From NCBI GenBank assembly GCA_018398585.1, contig JAGTTD010000011.1:16793346-16857345 (forward strand): DNA of 64,000 nucleotides, in the 5' to 3' direction. Below are positions 20,970 through 33,632 of this stretch, piece after piece; within the stretch, counting starts at the first letter, position 1; the number at the start of each line of letters is the position of its first letter. Both the position numbers and the translations under genes were made by a program. The DNA comes from Simmondsia chinensis (taxonomy: Eukaryota; Streptophyta; Magnoliopsida; Caryophyllales; Simmondsiaceae). A model generated the notes under the pieces. That model did no database searches. It was given only the letters and a program-made list of their open reading frames with translations, and was not told the origin of the DNA.

Positions 20970-22467
20970 TAAGGCGCTGCGTCGGCTACCCTTATGCTAG
21001 CCCTCCACCCCACTCTATCTAAGGCCATCTCCTCCTGTAGGTTTAGGTGGGTGAAGTCCTGTCAGATTGTCTCCATCCATCTATTCTTAGGCCTGCCTCT
21101 TCCTCTCCTCCCTAGCATAGTATGGGCCTGTTCGTATCTCCTGACTGGGGCAATGGAAGGTCTCCTCCTAACATGCCCATACCACCACAAACGCTGCTCT
21201 CTCAATTTGTCCTCAATCGGTGCGACGCCCAATTTGCCTCTTATGATGTCGTTCCTGATCCTATCCTTCCTTGTATGTCTGCACATCTACCGCAACATCC
21301 TCATGTCCGCAACCTTTACCTTCCGTGTATAATGTTGTTTCATCGGCCAACACTCTGCCCCAGAGGACATAGTCAGTCTCACTATTGCCTTTTAGTATTT
21401 CCCCTTTAGCTTTAATGGGATCTTTTTATCACAGGGTACTGCGGACCCCAACCTCCATTTATGCCAGCCTACTCTAATCCTGTTATTGACATCCTCGTCC
21501 ACTTCGCCATTGTTCTGCACCATTGAACTCAAGTATCTGAAACTCTCTTTTCTTTGTATGGTCTAAGATCCGACCTTAATGTCTACTACGCTAGGCATGG
21601 TAGAAGGGTTGAACTTAAGTTTCATGCACTCGGTCTTGGATCTACTAATTCGTAGGCTCTTCGATTCTAATACCCTTCTCCACAAATCTAGCTTCTCGTT
21701 TACCTCTTCTTGAGATTCCCCTACCAAAACTATGTCATCTGTAAAAAGCATGCACCTAAACACATCTCCTTGGACGTGCCTTGTGAGCTCATCCATAACC
21801 AGTGTGAACAGGAAGGGACTCAAGGTAGATCCCTGATGTATCTCGACTGTTATCGGAAAGGCTTCTGTCTCTCCTTCCACTGTACACACATTAGTTTGAG
21901 CATTGTCATACATGTCTCTAATGGCCCGGATATAAGGTGTTGAAATGCCTTTCCTATCCAAAACCCTCCATAGGGCCTCCCTTGGCAATGTATCATATGC
22001 CTTCTCCAAAACAATGAAAACCATGTGGAAATCCTTCAGTCTCTCCCTGTATCCTTAGGAGGTGGATGGCCTCTATTGTACATCTCCCGGGCATAAATCC
22101 AAATTGGTTCTCGGACAACTCTATGTGTTGCCGTATTCTCCTTTCTACGATCCGCTCCCACAACTTCAGAGTGTGGCACATTAATTTAATACCCCAATAG
22201 TTGGCGCAACTTTGGATGTCACCTTTGTTCTTATAGATCGGGATAAATGTGCTCTTCCTTCATTCGTAAGGCATCTTTTTCCCCTGAAGGATTTGTTTAA
22301 ATAATTTAGTCAGCCAATGAATCCCCTTCTGTCCAAGACATTTCCATGCCTCTATGGGAATTCCGTCTAGGCCAACTACTTAATTTATTCCCATATGTTT
22401 CAAGGCTTCCTTCACTTTGTCGGGTGTAATCCACCTGCAATACCAGCGGTTTTGGTGCTCCGCGCGC
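20970..22467 (-). pseudogene. LINE reverse transcriptase, central and C-terminal part (B1)
   Basis: Minus-strand reading after the inserted LTR: WITPDKVKEALKHMGINK, GIPIEAWKCLGQKGIHWL, LWERIVERRIRQHIELSENQ, FGFMPGRCTIEAIHLL (22181-21993), then LEKAYDTLPREALWRVL with a catalytic Asp position degraded (the usual D.EKAYD reads VLEKAYD), HQGSTLSPFLFTLVMDEL, and FTDDIVLVGESQEEV, the YADD-type box read as FTDD. The tail has WMCRHTRKDRIRN-like and GVAPIEDKLREQRLWWYGHV, then RGRGRPKNRWMETI. Frameshifts and stops occur at about 22420, 22025 and 21560. It would have primed reverse transcription at the target. Confidence 0.87.
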
Positions 22468-24626
22468 TGTTGGATTCACAGTTCTCAACTATGATCACAA
22501 CGAAAGGCACCTATTTGAGCACTTAGAGTAGGAGACTCTTCTCTTTACCTAAGCCCTCAGTTGGAGAGTCATGCTTCGTGTGCAAGAGCTCCCGAGAATA
22601 GGATTATACCTATAATCCCTTTGCTTTAATACCGGTTGTTGGGACAAATTTAAAAAATTCTCCCTAATTTTGTATAAAGTTTATGTAGCAGAAGGGGTTT
22701 AAAATTCATAATTATAAACCTAGGGTTGATTTAAAATTCCTAATTTTAAATCTACATATTTAAATTCATAATTTAAATCTCCATATCTAAATTTTTAATT
22801 TAGATCTCCGGGCCTTTTACTCTAATACATTCATAACAATACATAAACTTAAACGGGCATAATAACGAATACTATAAATAAATAGAAAAGTGAAAACTAG
22901 AAGAAGAAGGAAAGAAAAACAGACTTGGAATAGCTACAAATAGAGAAAACCAGAAAGTAATACTCCAGATAATACCAAGGGATCGAGACCTAGTGATCTT
23001 CTATGCAATGACCTCGAACTGCCCGGAGAGTGCCTCCGAAAAATATTAAACTAATGAAAGAAAATTTTCAATGGAAATTTTTCTCTCCAATTAGGTCTCC
23101 GAAATAATTTCTAGAAACCCAAAAAATTTAATCTCAATTGAATGCCAAACCTCTGAATATGTACCTCTATTTATAATAGGCTACTTGAGCGAAAAATAAC
23201 AAAAGAATGATGTGGGATTCGTAAATTATGAAATCCAGTTAACAAGCAAAACGCGTCGTTTCAAATAAAACAAAACACCAAACGCTGTGTTTTACCCAGG
23301 GAAAAGCCGCGCACTTTGAGGTGATTCCGTGTGCCATGTGGTGGGTCGCGATTGGCCCGCCCGTGCGCACGCAGATCAACCCATGACCAGCCAGTGCGCA
23401 GCACGTGTCGCGCCCTAGTTGGTTCATCCGCAAAGGTGTGGATCAATCCCTAATAAAAGTGATTTTTCTTTCTTTTTTTTTTTTTGTTTTGCTTCCCACA
23501 TGTAAAAATTCATCTTATGAATTTTAATTTTTAAAAATTATTTTATTTTACAATTTTTAATTTTTAGTCATCTTATTAATAATGTTTGGCAAAATTAATT
23601 GACCCATCTCATGAATTCTTTAATATTTTTCGATGCCAATAGATACAAAGGCTTGTGCAGGGACCTCAGGAACAATTCAAATCTAGCTCCAAATGGGTTA
23701 AATCGGTCATCTCATAAAATAATATAATTACTATTTAATGAGACTTAATTCCACTAAATAAATCTCACTGCACTCAAAACTTAAACCATTTATTCGATAT
23801 CTCCCTAATAGATTATACTGATGACAAAAACCCCTCGACTAGATGTCCATGACGAACCATTATCTTTCCCACAGCTTCTCCATTAATTACCAACTCGCCC
23901 TTGACTGAATAATTCATTTATACTTGAACACATTCACAGTATAAATTTCAAATGTCAAACACTTGGAATAGTTTGGCCAAAGTTTCCGAACTATACAATT
24001 ATTTGCAAATCAACTAAAGGGACATTTGTATCTCATAAGATATTGTAAATTCCCTATTGAATGCCGGATTCTTGTCATACTTCATGCCGCTACCCAGTTT
24101 ACATGGGAATTTAGTTATGCATTTAGACCTTACTTATAGTACACCAAAGTAACTAACGCTCCATGCACAAGTCCAGAATACTCTCAAGATTTAGAGTCGT
24201 CGTTCAAACAGTACAACATGAATCACTCATCTCCGATAGTAGTCTAGAAACAAGTAATCCACATGGTCCAACTCATTGTGCCAATCTTGTTAAACACACC
24301 AACCTAACACTTTTAGATCACTAACCACATGACCAAGATAAGCCATCTAAAGTGTCATGTTATAGTCTTAGCATACAAGTGGTCCAAACTTGTCTTGGAC
24401 TACGAGTCTTTCAAACAACAATCCATACCATTTGTTTCAAGTTTATCTGTGGGTTAATCTCATAAACCACTTACAACAAACATGTAAATTGTAGTATGAG
24501 GACTACACCAATCTCATGGATGTTTCCAAAAATAAAATCACATGCAGTATAAATGCTCACATATCCAAATTTAACAGGAAAATGACTGGAACTTTAATTT
24601 TATTCTTTAATAAAATAATATTAACA
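22468..24626 (-). repeat. Solo-like LTR of element L, inverted, inside the LINE (B1)
   Basis: This 2159-bp block is the reverse complement of 16538-18676 with many differences. On the plus strand it starts TGTTGGATTC and ends TATTAACA, giving proper TG...CA ends. No interior sequence of the element accompanies it, as in a solo LTR left by recombination. No 5-bp target duplication is seen (CGCGC against GAATA), and a short unexplained stretch (24627-24660) lies between it and the LINE frame. Confidence 0.8.
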
Positions 24627-24641
24627 GAATAAATCTGGATT

Positions 24642-25330
24642 TTAAGATACTAATCTTAACACCACGGATGTTTGGAGATCATCTAGTAATATCCCAGTAG
24701 CCTTCTGATCGTTAAGCCGATCGTGGAAGTAGGCTCTCCATCTTGCTTTAATTTGTTCCCCGTCCATGGGCACCTGTCCATCTTCTCCTCTTATGCACTT
24801 TACTAGGTCCAAGTCCCTCGTCTTCGTTTCTTGTGCTTTGGCGATTTTATACATATCCTTGGCTCCCGCCTCAATATCCAGCCTTTTGTAGAAATTTTCA
24901 TAGGCTCTTGATTGTGCTACTCTGACTACTCTCTTTGCTTCTTTCTTAGCTTGTTGAAAAAGATGTCGCTTGTCTTCATCGGCACTACTTTCCCATTCCT
25001 TGAATTATTGGCATTTGGCCTTAATCTTCTTTTGGATCTCCTCGCACCACCACTAGGACTCTCTGTTGTTTGGTAACCCTCCCTTAGGCAAGCCCAAAAC
25101 TTCGCATGCCAGTCCTCTAATCCTCTATACCAAGCGGTTCCGCATTTGGTTTGTATCTCCCTCCATATGCCACTTAAACTCTACTTCTGCTCTCTCCTTA
25201 TAGACTTTATACTTCTCCCCTTTCAAATCCCTCCATCGCGTATGTGTCTGGGCGAGTTTCTTCATTCTTTTAGCCTTCTTCTTGGCCCTGACATTAGCAC
25301 ATACCACCTTACAATCCCTACAGTCTCTTT
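24642..25330 (-). pseudogene. LINE ORF segment between endonuclease and RT (B1)
   Basis: Readable minus-strand parts are CANVRAKKKAKRMKKLAQTH (25307 on), RWRDLKGEKYKVYKERAEVE, then IAKAQETKTRDLDLVKCI, GEDGQVPM and RWRAYFHDRLND (24854-24700). This matches the linker of plant RTE proteins just before the RT domain. Frameshifts separate the parts, and the reading ends at the LTR insertion. Confidence 0.8.
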
Positions 25331-25361
25331 GTACCCTTCTCCTTAATAGAATGTAATCAAT

Positions 25362-26000
25362 CTAGGTCCTTGTCCCGCTGCTTCGGTACATAATGATATG
25401 ATCATCACGCTTTCTATAGAAGGTGTTGGCAATTGTTAGCTCGTAAGTGACCGCAAAGTCTAGGGGCGCTTTGCCTTCTGCATTCCTAGTTCTAAAACCA
25501 AATCCTCCATGGTATGATGCGTATCCATCCTCGGTCACTCCAACATGCCCATTGAAATCCTTGCCAATGACCACTTGTTCAGTTTGGGGTATGCCTTGCA
25601 TCATTATGTCTAAGTCCTCCCAGAATGCTACTTTCTCATGCTCCTCTAGTCCAGTCTGAGGTGCATAGGCACTGATTACGTTCCATATCTCCCCTTCTAG
25701 AACCATCTTGATGGATATGATCTTATCGCTGGTCCCAGTCACTCCGACTACTTTATCATTGAGACTGTTATCCACTATGATGCTAACTCTATTCCTGCTC
25801 TGACTTTGCCCACATACCACAACTTGTACCCCAACACATCTCTGGCTTTTGTGCCAACCCAATTAGTCTCTTGCAGATACAGGATGTTGATCCTTCTCCT
25901 CATCATCATTTAGGCCACTTCAAAGCTATTCTTCTTAGCGTCCCAACATTTAGTGTCCCTAGTTGCAAGTTTTGCACTCTCTTTTTCTTCGTACTCCCCT
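25362..26000 (-). pseudogene. LINE apurinic-type endonuclease domain (B1)
   Basis: From about 25985 downwards: LQLGTLNVGTL, ILYLQETNWVGTKARDVLGY, then after a frameshift NRVSIIVDNSLNDKVVGV, WNVISAYAPQTGLEEHEKVA, FWEDLDIMMQGIP, IGKDFNGHVG and FYRKRDDHIIMYRS. The QET, SAYAP and DFNGH motifs are those of the exonuclease-endonuclease-phosphatase fold. This enzyme nicks target DNA for target-primed reverse transcription. The frame is broken near 25850. Confidence 0.88.
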
Positions 26001-26049
26001 CCCCACCCCCCTTTAAATATGGCCTTAAGTTTTGAGTTCCATAACTAGT

Positions 26050-27019
26050 GGCGTTCATGCACTAACTGTCATTATCCCAAGGTAGGTAATATAGGAACAA
26101 GAAACATATCACATAACATAAGCGTGTAATTAACAACAGAAAGGCACGATTATAACTGCAGTCAATAACAATCAAAATCCACATAGTTCAAAATAGCAAA
26201 GAGGAATAGTGAGCAAATCAAAATAATAATACCCCATAACAGTAATTAAATACTTAAACACTACTCTACAGTAGTAAAGGATAGATCAAACCTGGTGCCG
26301 GTGCGTAGTCGTGGGTATGACCTATCTAATACTTACCTAGGCCCGCTTATGGCTGCAAGCTGGGCAGTGGGCTCTGGTTTGGGTTAGGATCTGTTGGTTT
26401 TGGTTTGGCCTAGGTCTGGGTGAGGTTAAGGTTGAGGTCTAGCTAGGGTGGGTGTAGTTTTGGTTTAGGTTTAGTTTTAGTTAAGTTTCAAGTATGTGGG
26501 CCGGTGGTGGTGGCAGTGACTGGGCGGTGGAGGTGGAGGTGGTGATTGGGTGGTGGTTTGTGGGGGGTTTGGGTGGTGGCTCGAGGTCTGAAGTTAGGGG
26601 TGGTGCAAGGTGATTCGAGATGGTGCAAAGGGTGGTATGGGGTGGTTCGAAGGGGGATGGTGGTGGTGGTGGTGAGGGGTGGTTCTTCTTCTGGGTGGGT
26701 GGGGCGAATGGTGGTGTGGGGTCATTCAAGTGTTGGTGAGGGGTGGTGCGCTGGGTTAGGCTAGGGCTCCTGGGGTGGCGGGTGGGAAACGGTGGTGGTG
26801 GTGGTGGTGGAGGGAGGAGATGGGTTTCAAAGGGGAGGGGAGGAGAGAGAATAGGCTAGGGCTAGTGGCGTTAATGGTGGTGCTGAGTCCGGCGATAGGG
26901 TGGCGCAGTAGTCGTCCCGTCACAGGCGATCATGGTTCGGCTACGTCGGTGAGGGTGCTGATGGTGCGAGGTGAGGCAGAGAGACATTAGAGGGCGTCAG
27001 AGAGAGACGTGTCATGCTC
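26050..27019 (-). other. 5' region of the LINE, GGT-rich on the plus strand (B1)
   Basis: On the LINE strand this is pyrimidine-rich with runs of CCACC. Its short frames (for example 26729-26481, Pro/Thr-rich) lack any domain, so I treat it as a 5' untranslated or low-complexity leader. On the plus strand it has many GGTGG and GGGG groups (26500-26990). Confidence 0.6.
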
Positions 27020-27034
27020 TTAGGGGGGGTAATA

Positions 27035-27539
27035 GTGTTATTCAAATAAGGGAAAAATTAATAATATTATTGATCAAAGAGGAGTACTTAATGTGGTATC
27101 TATACTTGACCCATGAGGGCTAGAGTCATTAAAAGGGAAAGGTATCGATATAATCCAAAATATAATAGCTAAGTAAGGCGTAATTTAGGTATTTATAAAA
27201 TTAGGCATGTTCTAAATCTCTATATAGGGACCTTCAATGTAGAGGAACATGATGGATGGATGATTAAACTCTCTCTCTCTCCCCTTTCTCTCTCTCACTA
27301 GGTCCTTCCCTCCCCTATCTCCCTCTCTCTCTCTTGTCTATATATCTTTCTCGGTCCCTCTACCTTGCCTTATTTTATAGCTATGCATGTGAATCTTATA
27401 CTATTGTATGGATTATTATGTGTTATTCTAATGTACTACTCTTTTTGAGTTGTTTGTAACGGTTTGATTCGTTAGATTGGTATGGTTTGTATCAAGTTGG
27501 GATGTATAAGTTTTCAATTAAACCCTAATTCTATAAAAT
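27035..27539. other. Non-coding sequence with CT microsatellite, joining B1 to A2
   Basis: There is no gene. The only clear structure is a CT-rich simple repeat at about 27269-27345. The stretch lies between the LINE target site and the point where the base-1 sequence recurs, so it should also lie just left of base 1 in the genome if unit 1 is itself preceded by another unit. Confidence 0.6.
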
Positions 27540-28128
27540 TGGACAATTGAATTATTATTTTGATTCAAGAGTACATGAATAAAACAATATAAGTGAAATT
27601 ATAGACTTCATTATAGTCCAACTGTAATTTCAAAATTCCAATTTCATACCATAGACAACCTAACACAAATACATTACTTTTGCGTTTGATTTGAGGAGTT
27701 GGCTCTTTGAAGAATTTTATTTTTTAGTCGCTTTTAGTTTTTTATGTAAATTGTGATTTCCTTTAATCTTGTTTCTTTAGAGAGCTCTTTATTTGATCTT
27801 TTCTATCATAATTATTAAATAATAAAAAAAAAGAAAACAGAGAATACATCACCTTGTTCACAGTTGCAGCTTTTAGGAGTCAAAATGTGTGGCCACTTTG
27901 AAGAGGAAAACATTAAATTACTTCTGGCCCATACCAAAAACTAAAATATGATTTGTCCAAATAGAAAAAAAAAATCGAAATGTGATTTTCCTTTCCATCG
28001 CGGCCACACTAAGCTGTAGTCACCCCATTTTTTTTTGGAAAAAAAAAGCTGAAGTATGTCATATAATTAAGCTTTATTAAAAAGGTCTTATAAAGTAGTT
28101 AGGAATAACAAATAAAGATAATTACATA

Positions 28129-28509
28129 GGGTTATTTATGCTAAAGATCCATATACATTATCCATTATATCAGTTAGTCATTTTACTTTTAATTGTGTTA
28201 ATATAGTCCCTATACAATTCAAAAATGTCTCAATTTAATTCTTACAAAAAAATTTAGGTTAAGTTTTTAATAAAATATTTAATGGTGCAACCACAAATTG
28301 AGTTAAATTAAGTAAACAGATGAATATATAATAAGTTGCTTGCATTTAACATAATTTTGTCACCAAAACTATGACATTAACTTAAATTTGACCAAATGAC
28401 TAAATTGACACATTTTGAAATGTTCTAGGACTAAATTGATACAATTAAAAGTACAAGGACCAAATTGACACAATGGGCAAAGTAAAGGCACCTTTGGCAT
28501 AAATAACCC
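28129..28509. mobile_element. MITE with 9-bp target duplication (A2)
   Basis: This is the second copy of the MITE at 588-974, 381 bp long, flanked by AATTACATA (28120-28128) and AATTATATA (28510-28518). Small indels separate the copies. Confidence 0.75.
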
Positions 28510-29341
28510 AATTATATATCAGAGTATTACTTTTTTTATTTCACAAATTTTATGCAATAATTTTGAGCTAGTTCCGAAAATAATGTCAAAAAATACAAAA
28601 AATAATGCCTGAAAAAAAAAAAAAAAAACTACTTTTATAGGGTCCATGTCTACAATGGGGCTAGCGTGCAGGGTGGCATGGCATGAGCAAAGCCATGATG
28701 TAAACTGCGTTATCATCACACGGTTAATAAATCAATAAAACAAATAAAGAAAACACGCATAATCTTGAAATAAACCGTATCATGGGAACATGGTTAATAC
28801 TAAAGTAAAATGCATAGAGAAAACACGAATGTTGTTAATGTAAACCGCATCATGGGGATGCAGTTTACGGATGGAACTGAGTCCTGAAGACGCAGTTTTA
28901 AAGTCCCTGCAACACATCTTCGGGAAGCAGTTTTAAGCTCGTATATAAACCCTCATTTTCTCCATAGACCTACTTCTAATGCAAACCTTTCGACTCCACA
29001 TTGCCGCAATTGCTAGCATGCATTACGTCATCCCCTGCCACGGTCGTCCTGCCGCTTCACATGCCGATGGTCCTATCAGGTCACCATTGCCGGACTTATT
29101 CGTTCACTACTGCATTTCTCAATTGGACTTCATAACTACAGTAATTTAAAGATTTTTTTTTTTGAAATATTTTTTTTAGTTCTAAAAATACTTATTGTTA
29201 TATTGTAGTTGATATTCGTTTTGTTTTCTGGGTTTATTTTACATTTTTAGTTAGTGCTTATGTTGAATATGTTTTACATATTTGAAAAGTTGTTTTGTTC
29301 CACCTACCTTAACTTTATTTAATTATTATTTTTGTCAGAAT

Positions 29342-31180
29342 ATGGCTCCTTTGACACATCTTATAATATGTCATTGAGGTGAAATTGTAGAGAAAAATGG
29401 TGAGCATATCAATTATATTGGGGGTTATATCAGTATAATGTTTGTTAGAAAAGATGTCAGTTTTAGTGAATTGATGAATTTGTTGCGTCAGCATAGTAAT
29501 ATTGACCAAATTATTGTTAATTTAAAAGTGAAATGTGGTATTGATTCTGCACGCGAGCATCAAATGGTTGATCTTCTTAATGATGATTCATTAGAAGCTA
29601 TGTAGTGATACATAGACCTATAAAATGAGCCTATAGCAGATTTTTGTATAGAAGTTCAGCTGGAAAAATCTGAATGTTTATACGGGAAATCCCTACCCAT
29701 ATATCACTCAACTTATATGTATTCATCACCTTATTCAAATTTGTTGCCATCCATTGAATCACAATCTTGCTGGCAAAGCATGATGCATTATCCTATGTCT
29801 TACATGGGGTATGGGTTTGGTCCAAGTAAGCCTCAAAATTATGTGATTAATACTCGTATTTTGGTTCATCCAACTCCATTATTGGATTGTCCTACCAATA
29901 ACTCAATTCGATGTAACTCCGGAGTGGGTTGACTTGGTGCATCAATTAGCCATAGTGGGCAAGATCGTATTTCGGTTTGTCCAACTTCATTGTTGGAATG
30001 TCCTATCCATAACTCAATTCCATGTGATTCTGAAATGAGTCAAGTTGGTGCATCAAGTACCCATAACGGGGAAGCTGTGAGTATCCCTAGTGAAGGATGC
30101 TCAATGTCATAATCTAATCCTATGATGAAATATGTGGAACAAGGTGATGATGATGACATAGTATTTGTCAGTATTGCTTATGATGATAGTGATCAGGGAT
30201 ATTTCACAAAAGATAAATACAATGAGCCAATTGATGAAATCGTAAGGGAGCTTGACATGACGATGGGGATGACGATTCCGTTGATGAGAGGATTAATGAA
30301 ATTGAAAGGGAGTTTGAACGTGATGACAGAGATGAAGATCCTATTGGTGCTTGTTCTTCTGTCCCTGAATTTTCTCATATTGATGAAATTCCCTATGTCG
30401 AGCCTTATGAATTTAATTTTCACTTTGATTCTACGCACGAGAATGCAGTGGAACAACTTTTTCATACCAAAAAAAATCTTTGATAGACGCTATTAAAGAG
30501 TATTCCGTAAGAAGATATCAATTTTATAAGACAGTTGAACCAAATCCAGGTTTGTTGGTGTTAAAATGTTCGAAGATGAGTTATTGTCCATGGTAGTTGA
30601 GGGCTTGAGTCATAGATCTGTAATTCCTTCACTTCATAGTTATAAAGTACAAAGGCCCTCACACGTGTGAGTGATGTGTTTAACCGGAATCATTTCTCGG
30701 TGATCTCCCCCTTCATTACCCAACATGTGATGGAGCTTGCTAGAACACAAGTTTCGATTACTGTGAGCTCTATTGCTCGAGTTATCTCCAATTGTTTTCG
30801 ATTAAATATCATATACAAAATGGCTTGGTTGGCTAAACAAAGAGCAATTGGCGCTATATTTGGCACATTTGAGGACCCATATGCAAAGCTTCCCCAATTT
30901 TTTAGAGCCATCAAGAGATCAAATCCTGGTACAAAAACTGTATTCAGAAGTATCTGAACTTTAGGCCCTTTTGTCCACTTTTTCGATAAAACGTTTTGGT
31001 TGTTTTGGGCAGCTATACAGGGGTTTCAGTATTATCGGCGTGTCAACTCAATTCATGGTACACACCTTTATGGTAGGTATAAGAGAGCATTGTGTACTTG
31101 CTATGGGCATTCTCACTTGTCGACACCATGTCACTCGATTGTGAGGTGCTTGGGAGGTGGACAATTGGTATCAAGACTAT
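29342..31180 (+). pseudogene. MULE transposase (N-terminal half), decayed (A2)
   Basis: It has the same domain order as the A1 copy. It keeps some residues that A1 lost: WLAKQRAIGAIFGTFEDPY is uninterrupted (30667-30957 is open), whereas A1 has a stop there. It also has private stops (near 29930 and 30110). The catalytic motif again reads SIHGTHLYG, so the Asp-to-His change is older than the duplication. The C-terminal catalytic part is missing at the same point. Confidence 0.85.
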
Positions 31181-31907
31181 GTTAGGTGTGTTGGACTTTT
31201 TAGAATCCATAGAATGATTAGTGTGTCTCTAGATCATCCTCTCATCATTGCATTGTTTGAGAGGTGGCGACAAGAGCCCACACCTTTCACCTGACATTTG
31301 GGGAGGCAATAATCACCCAGCAAGATGTTGCTATCTCGATGGGGTAGAGGGTAAATGGATATCCCGTCACCAATAGTAGTGACGTAGATTGGGCTGCATA
31401 CTTGGGGTTCGACCTACCCCTGCTATGTTGTGTGGCTCCTCTTTGAGATTTACCTAGCTTCGTCAACACTTCTCCCACTTGCCTGCTGCTGCCATAGATA
31501 TTCAGATCAAACATGCTTTGAAAGCATATATTTTCACATTAATTTATGGCATTTTGTTTGGAGATAAGATGGGAAACAAGATACAATACGTATACTACAT
31601 TTGCTCCATGATTGGGATACAACGGCACGATATAGTTGGGAAAATGTGGTGTTAGCTTTCATGTATCGACAACTATGGCAGGCATCAAGGTGAGGAGTAC
31701 AAAAGATTAAAAGCCCTCTTACTCTTGTACAGGTTTTATATATTTTCTTCCGTAAAAATTTTATTTTTTATATGATCATATGCTTGATTTGTGTTATTTT
31801 TTCATAAACATATAGTTAGGGGCATGGGCAGATTTCTCTAGGTCATCCAGACCAGGCTCCGCATATTTGTAGAGATGCTGATGATCCACTTAGATGCAGA
31901 TATTTTG
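31160..31907 (+). pseudogene. PMD gene, 5' part, decayed (A2)
   Basis: It has the same motifs as 3620-4366 (RVGLFRIHRMISVSLDHPL, FHLTFGEAIITQQDVAIS, NGYPVT). An 83-bp intron at 31733-31815 is conserved in both copies. A private stop follows the QQDVAIS stretch (GTAGAGG near 31345). It is cut by the gypsy element at 31911. Confidence 0.8.
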
Positions 31908-32277
31908 TTATGATTCAAGATCAAACTTGAATCATAAACTTGAGATAATAAAGTATGAGATGAGGAAATAAGTGAAAGAGATGAGAATTAGAGAGAAATT
32001 AGGGTTGAAGGAGGAAAGAGTACAATTTTCTATTCAATGAATCAAGAATACAAGACAGTTTGCTTATGTATACACAAAATGTAAGACGGCTAAAAACAAA
32101 GCATCAAAACAAGCCTAAACCAACTTAACAAGCTTTCCCGCCAAAACAAGCCTTACTCGCTAACTAACCAAACCAATTTCCCCGCCAAAATTACATTTGA
32201 ATGAACAATGAGAAATTCACAGCTAAAATGAGCTAAAGATGCAGAAAATCCTTCAGGATCATGACGATACCCTCTCC

Positions 32278-33600
32278 TCAAGAACATTCTTGCCCTAAGA
32301 ATGAAGAAGAAGGAAATTGGCTTTGAATGAACTTCAAATTTTCCCAACTTGCATCTGTTAAATCCAAGTTGGCCCATTGAATCAAAACTTCTTCCATTGA
32401 TTTTCCCTTCTGTTGCACCAAACGAGATCCAAGCACCGCTGTAGGAGCTTGCACCAAGGTTCCACTGCTTGTTGCCACTAGAGGCCCAGTTGAACAATCT
32501 TTTCCTTCTGCCCTATGCCTTTTTAAAAGAGAAACATGAAACATAGGGTGAACAAAAGAATTAGGAGGGAGCTCTAACCTATAAGCCACACTTCCCAACT
32601 TTTTTAACACCTTATAGGGACCAAAGTAACGAGCACACAACTTGACATTCTTGCGCACAGCTACTGAGGTCAGTCCGTAAGGCTAAAGCTTAAGATACAC
32701 TAAATCTCCAACGGCAAAGGACTTGTTAGTATGCTTCTTATAAGTAAAATACTTCATTCTTGACTGAGCTAATTGTAAATTGACTTTTAATTGCTAAACT
32801 AATTATCTCCTTCGTGACAGAAGATCATTGACCTCTACAACATGAGAAGATACACCCTGAAGCACCATTGGTGATGGAGGATCGTACCCATATAAAGCCG
32901 TAAAGGGAGTAGTCCTAATGGCAGAATGAAAATGAGTATTATGCCAGAACTCTGCCAAGGACAATCACCGAGATCAGTGCTTAGGATAGGTGAATGTCAT
33001 GCACCTCAAATACTGCTCAACACACTGATTCACCCTCTCAATTTGTACATCTGTCTTAGAGTGATATGATGAACTGAGACCGAGTGTTAAGCCCAACAAC
33101 ATGAATAATTCTCGTTAGAACTAACTAGTAAACATCCTATCCCATATGAGACAATGGATTGAGGCAAACCATGCAACTTATAGATGTTGTTAAGGAACAT
33201 CCTGGCCAATTTTTCTACAGAAATAAGATGACTCAAAGCAATGAAGTGGTTGAATTTGGTAAATCAATCCACAATGACCCATATCACTTCCTTGCCATCA
33301 GCTTTAGGCAATCCCTCCACAAAATCCATGCTAATATGCTACCGAGCTCTATCGGGAATTGGCAAAGGTAACAATAACCCTGGATATTAAACATGATCTG
33401 ACCTGGTCCTCTGGCAAACATCACACCCATGAAAATACTCTTTAACACCCTTCTTAGCTCTAGTCCAGCAGAAGTATTGTTTAAGCCTCTTGTAGGAACC
33501 ATCTATTCTTAAATGTCCACCCCAATCAAATGAGTGGAAGGCCTATAATATTTGTCTTCTCAATTCAGTCGAGGCTCCTACATACACCTGCCCTTTAATT
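32278..33600 (-). pseudogene. Gypsy integrase with chromodomain-like tail (A2)
   Basis: It is the counterpart of 4737-6060. The C-terminal 126 codons (32658-32278) are open and end in VLIQWANLDLTDASWENLKF, close to the chromodomain pattern of plant chromoviruses. Upstream stops in the integrase core remain. Confidence 0.85.
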
Positions 33601-33632
33601 CTCACAATTCCATTTATAATAGTGGCTTTTGC

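Larger units (their letters stand above)
20560..27019 (-). mobile_element. Near full-length RTE-type LINE interrupted by an LTR (B1)
   Basis: The minus-strand element is flanked by TTAGTGGGGGAAATA (20545-20559) and TTAGGGGGGGTAATA (27020-27034), a 15-bp target duplication with two mismatches. From 27019 downwards come a pyrimidine-rich 5' region, an endonuclease, a reverse transcriptase, the C-terminal region, and a 3' end with the conserved RTE block (GGCTGCGTACA at about 20665) and a (TTG)n tail (20560-20571). Without the inserted LTR (22468-24626) it is about 4.3 kb, normal for plant RTE elements. All coding parts are broken. Confidence 0.9.
1..27539. repeat. Tandem segmental duplication, unit 1 (internally deleted)
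   Basis: The first 15.9 kb match 27540-43445 in the same order and orientation, differing by scattered substitutions and small indels, and the rest matches 58949-64000 where both are visible. All nested insertions (gypsy at 4370, LINE at 10663, LTR at 16538, LINE at 20560) sit at the same points in the second unit, so the duplication came after them. Compared with unit 2, this unit lacks about 15.5 kb at position 15911. The left edge of the unit lies outside the window, so coordinates mark the visible part only. Confidence 0.93.

Noticed and set aside
26481..26990. Open frames on both strands rich in Pro or Gly/Val
   Set aside because: They come from the GGT/CCA low-complexity leader of the LINE; no start context or domain.
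27269..27345. CT repeat as a promoter
   Set aside because: It is a simple microsatellite with no gene following it.
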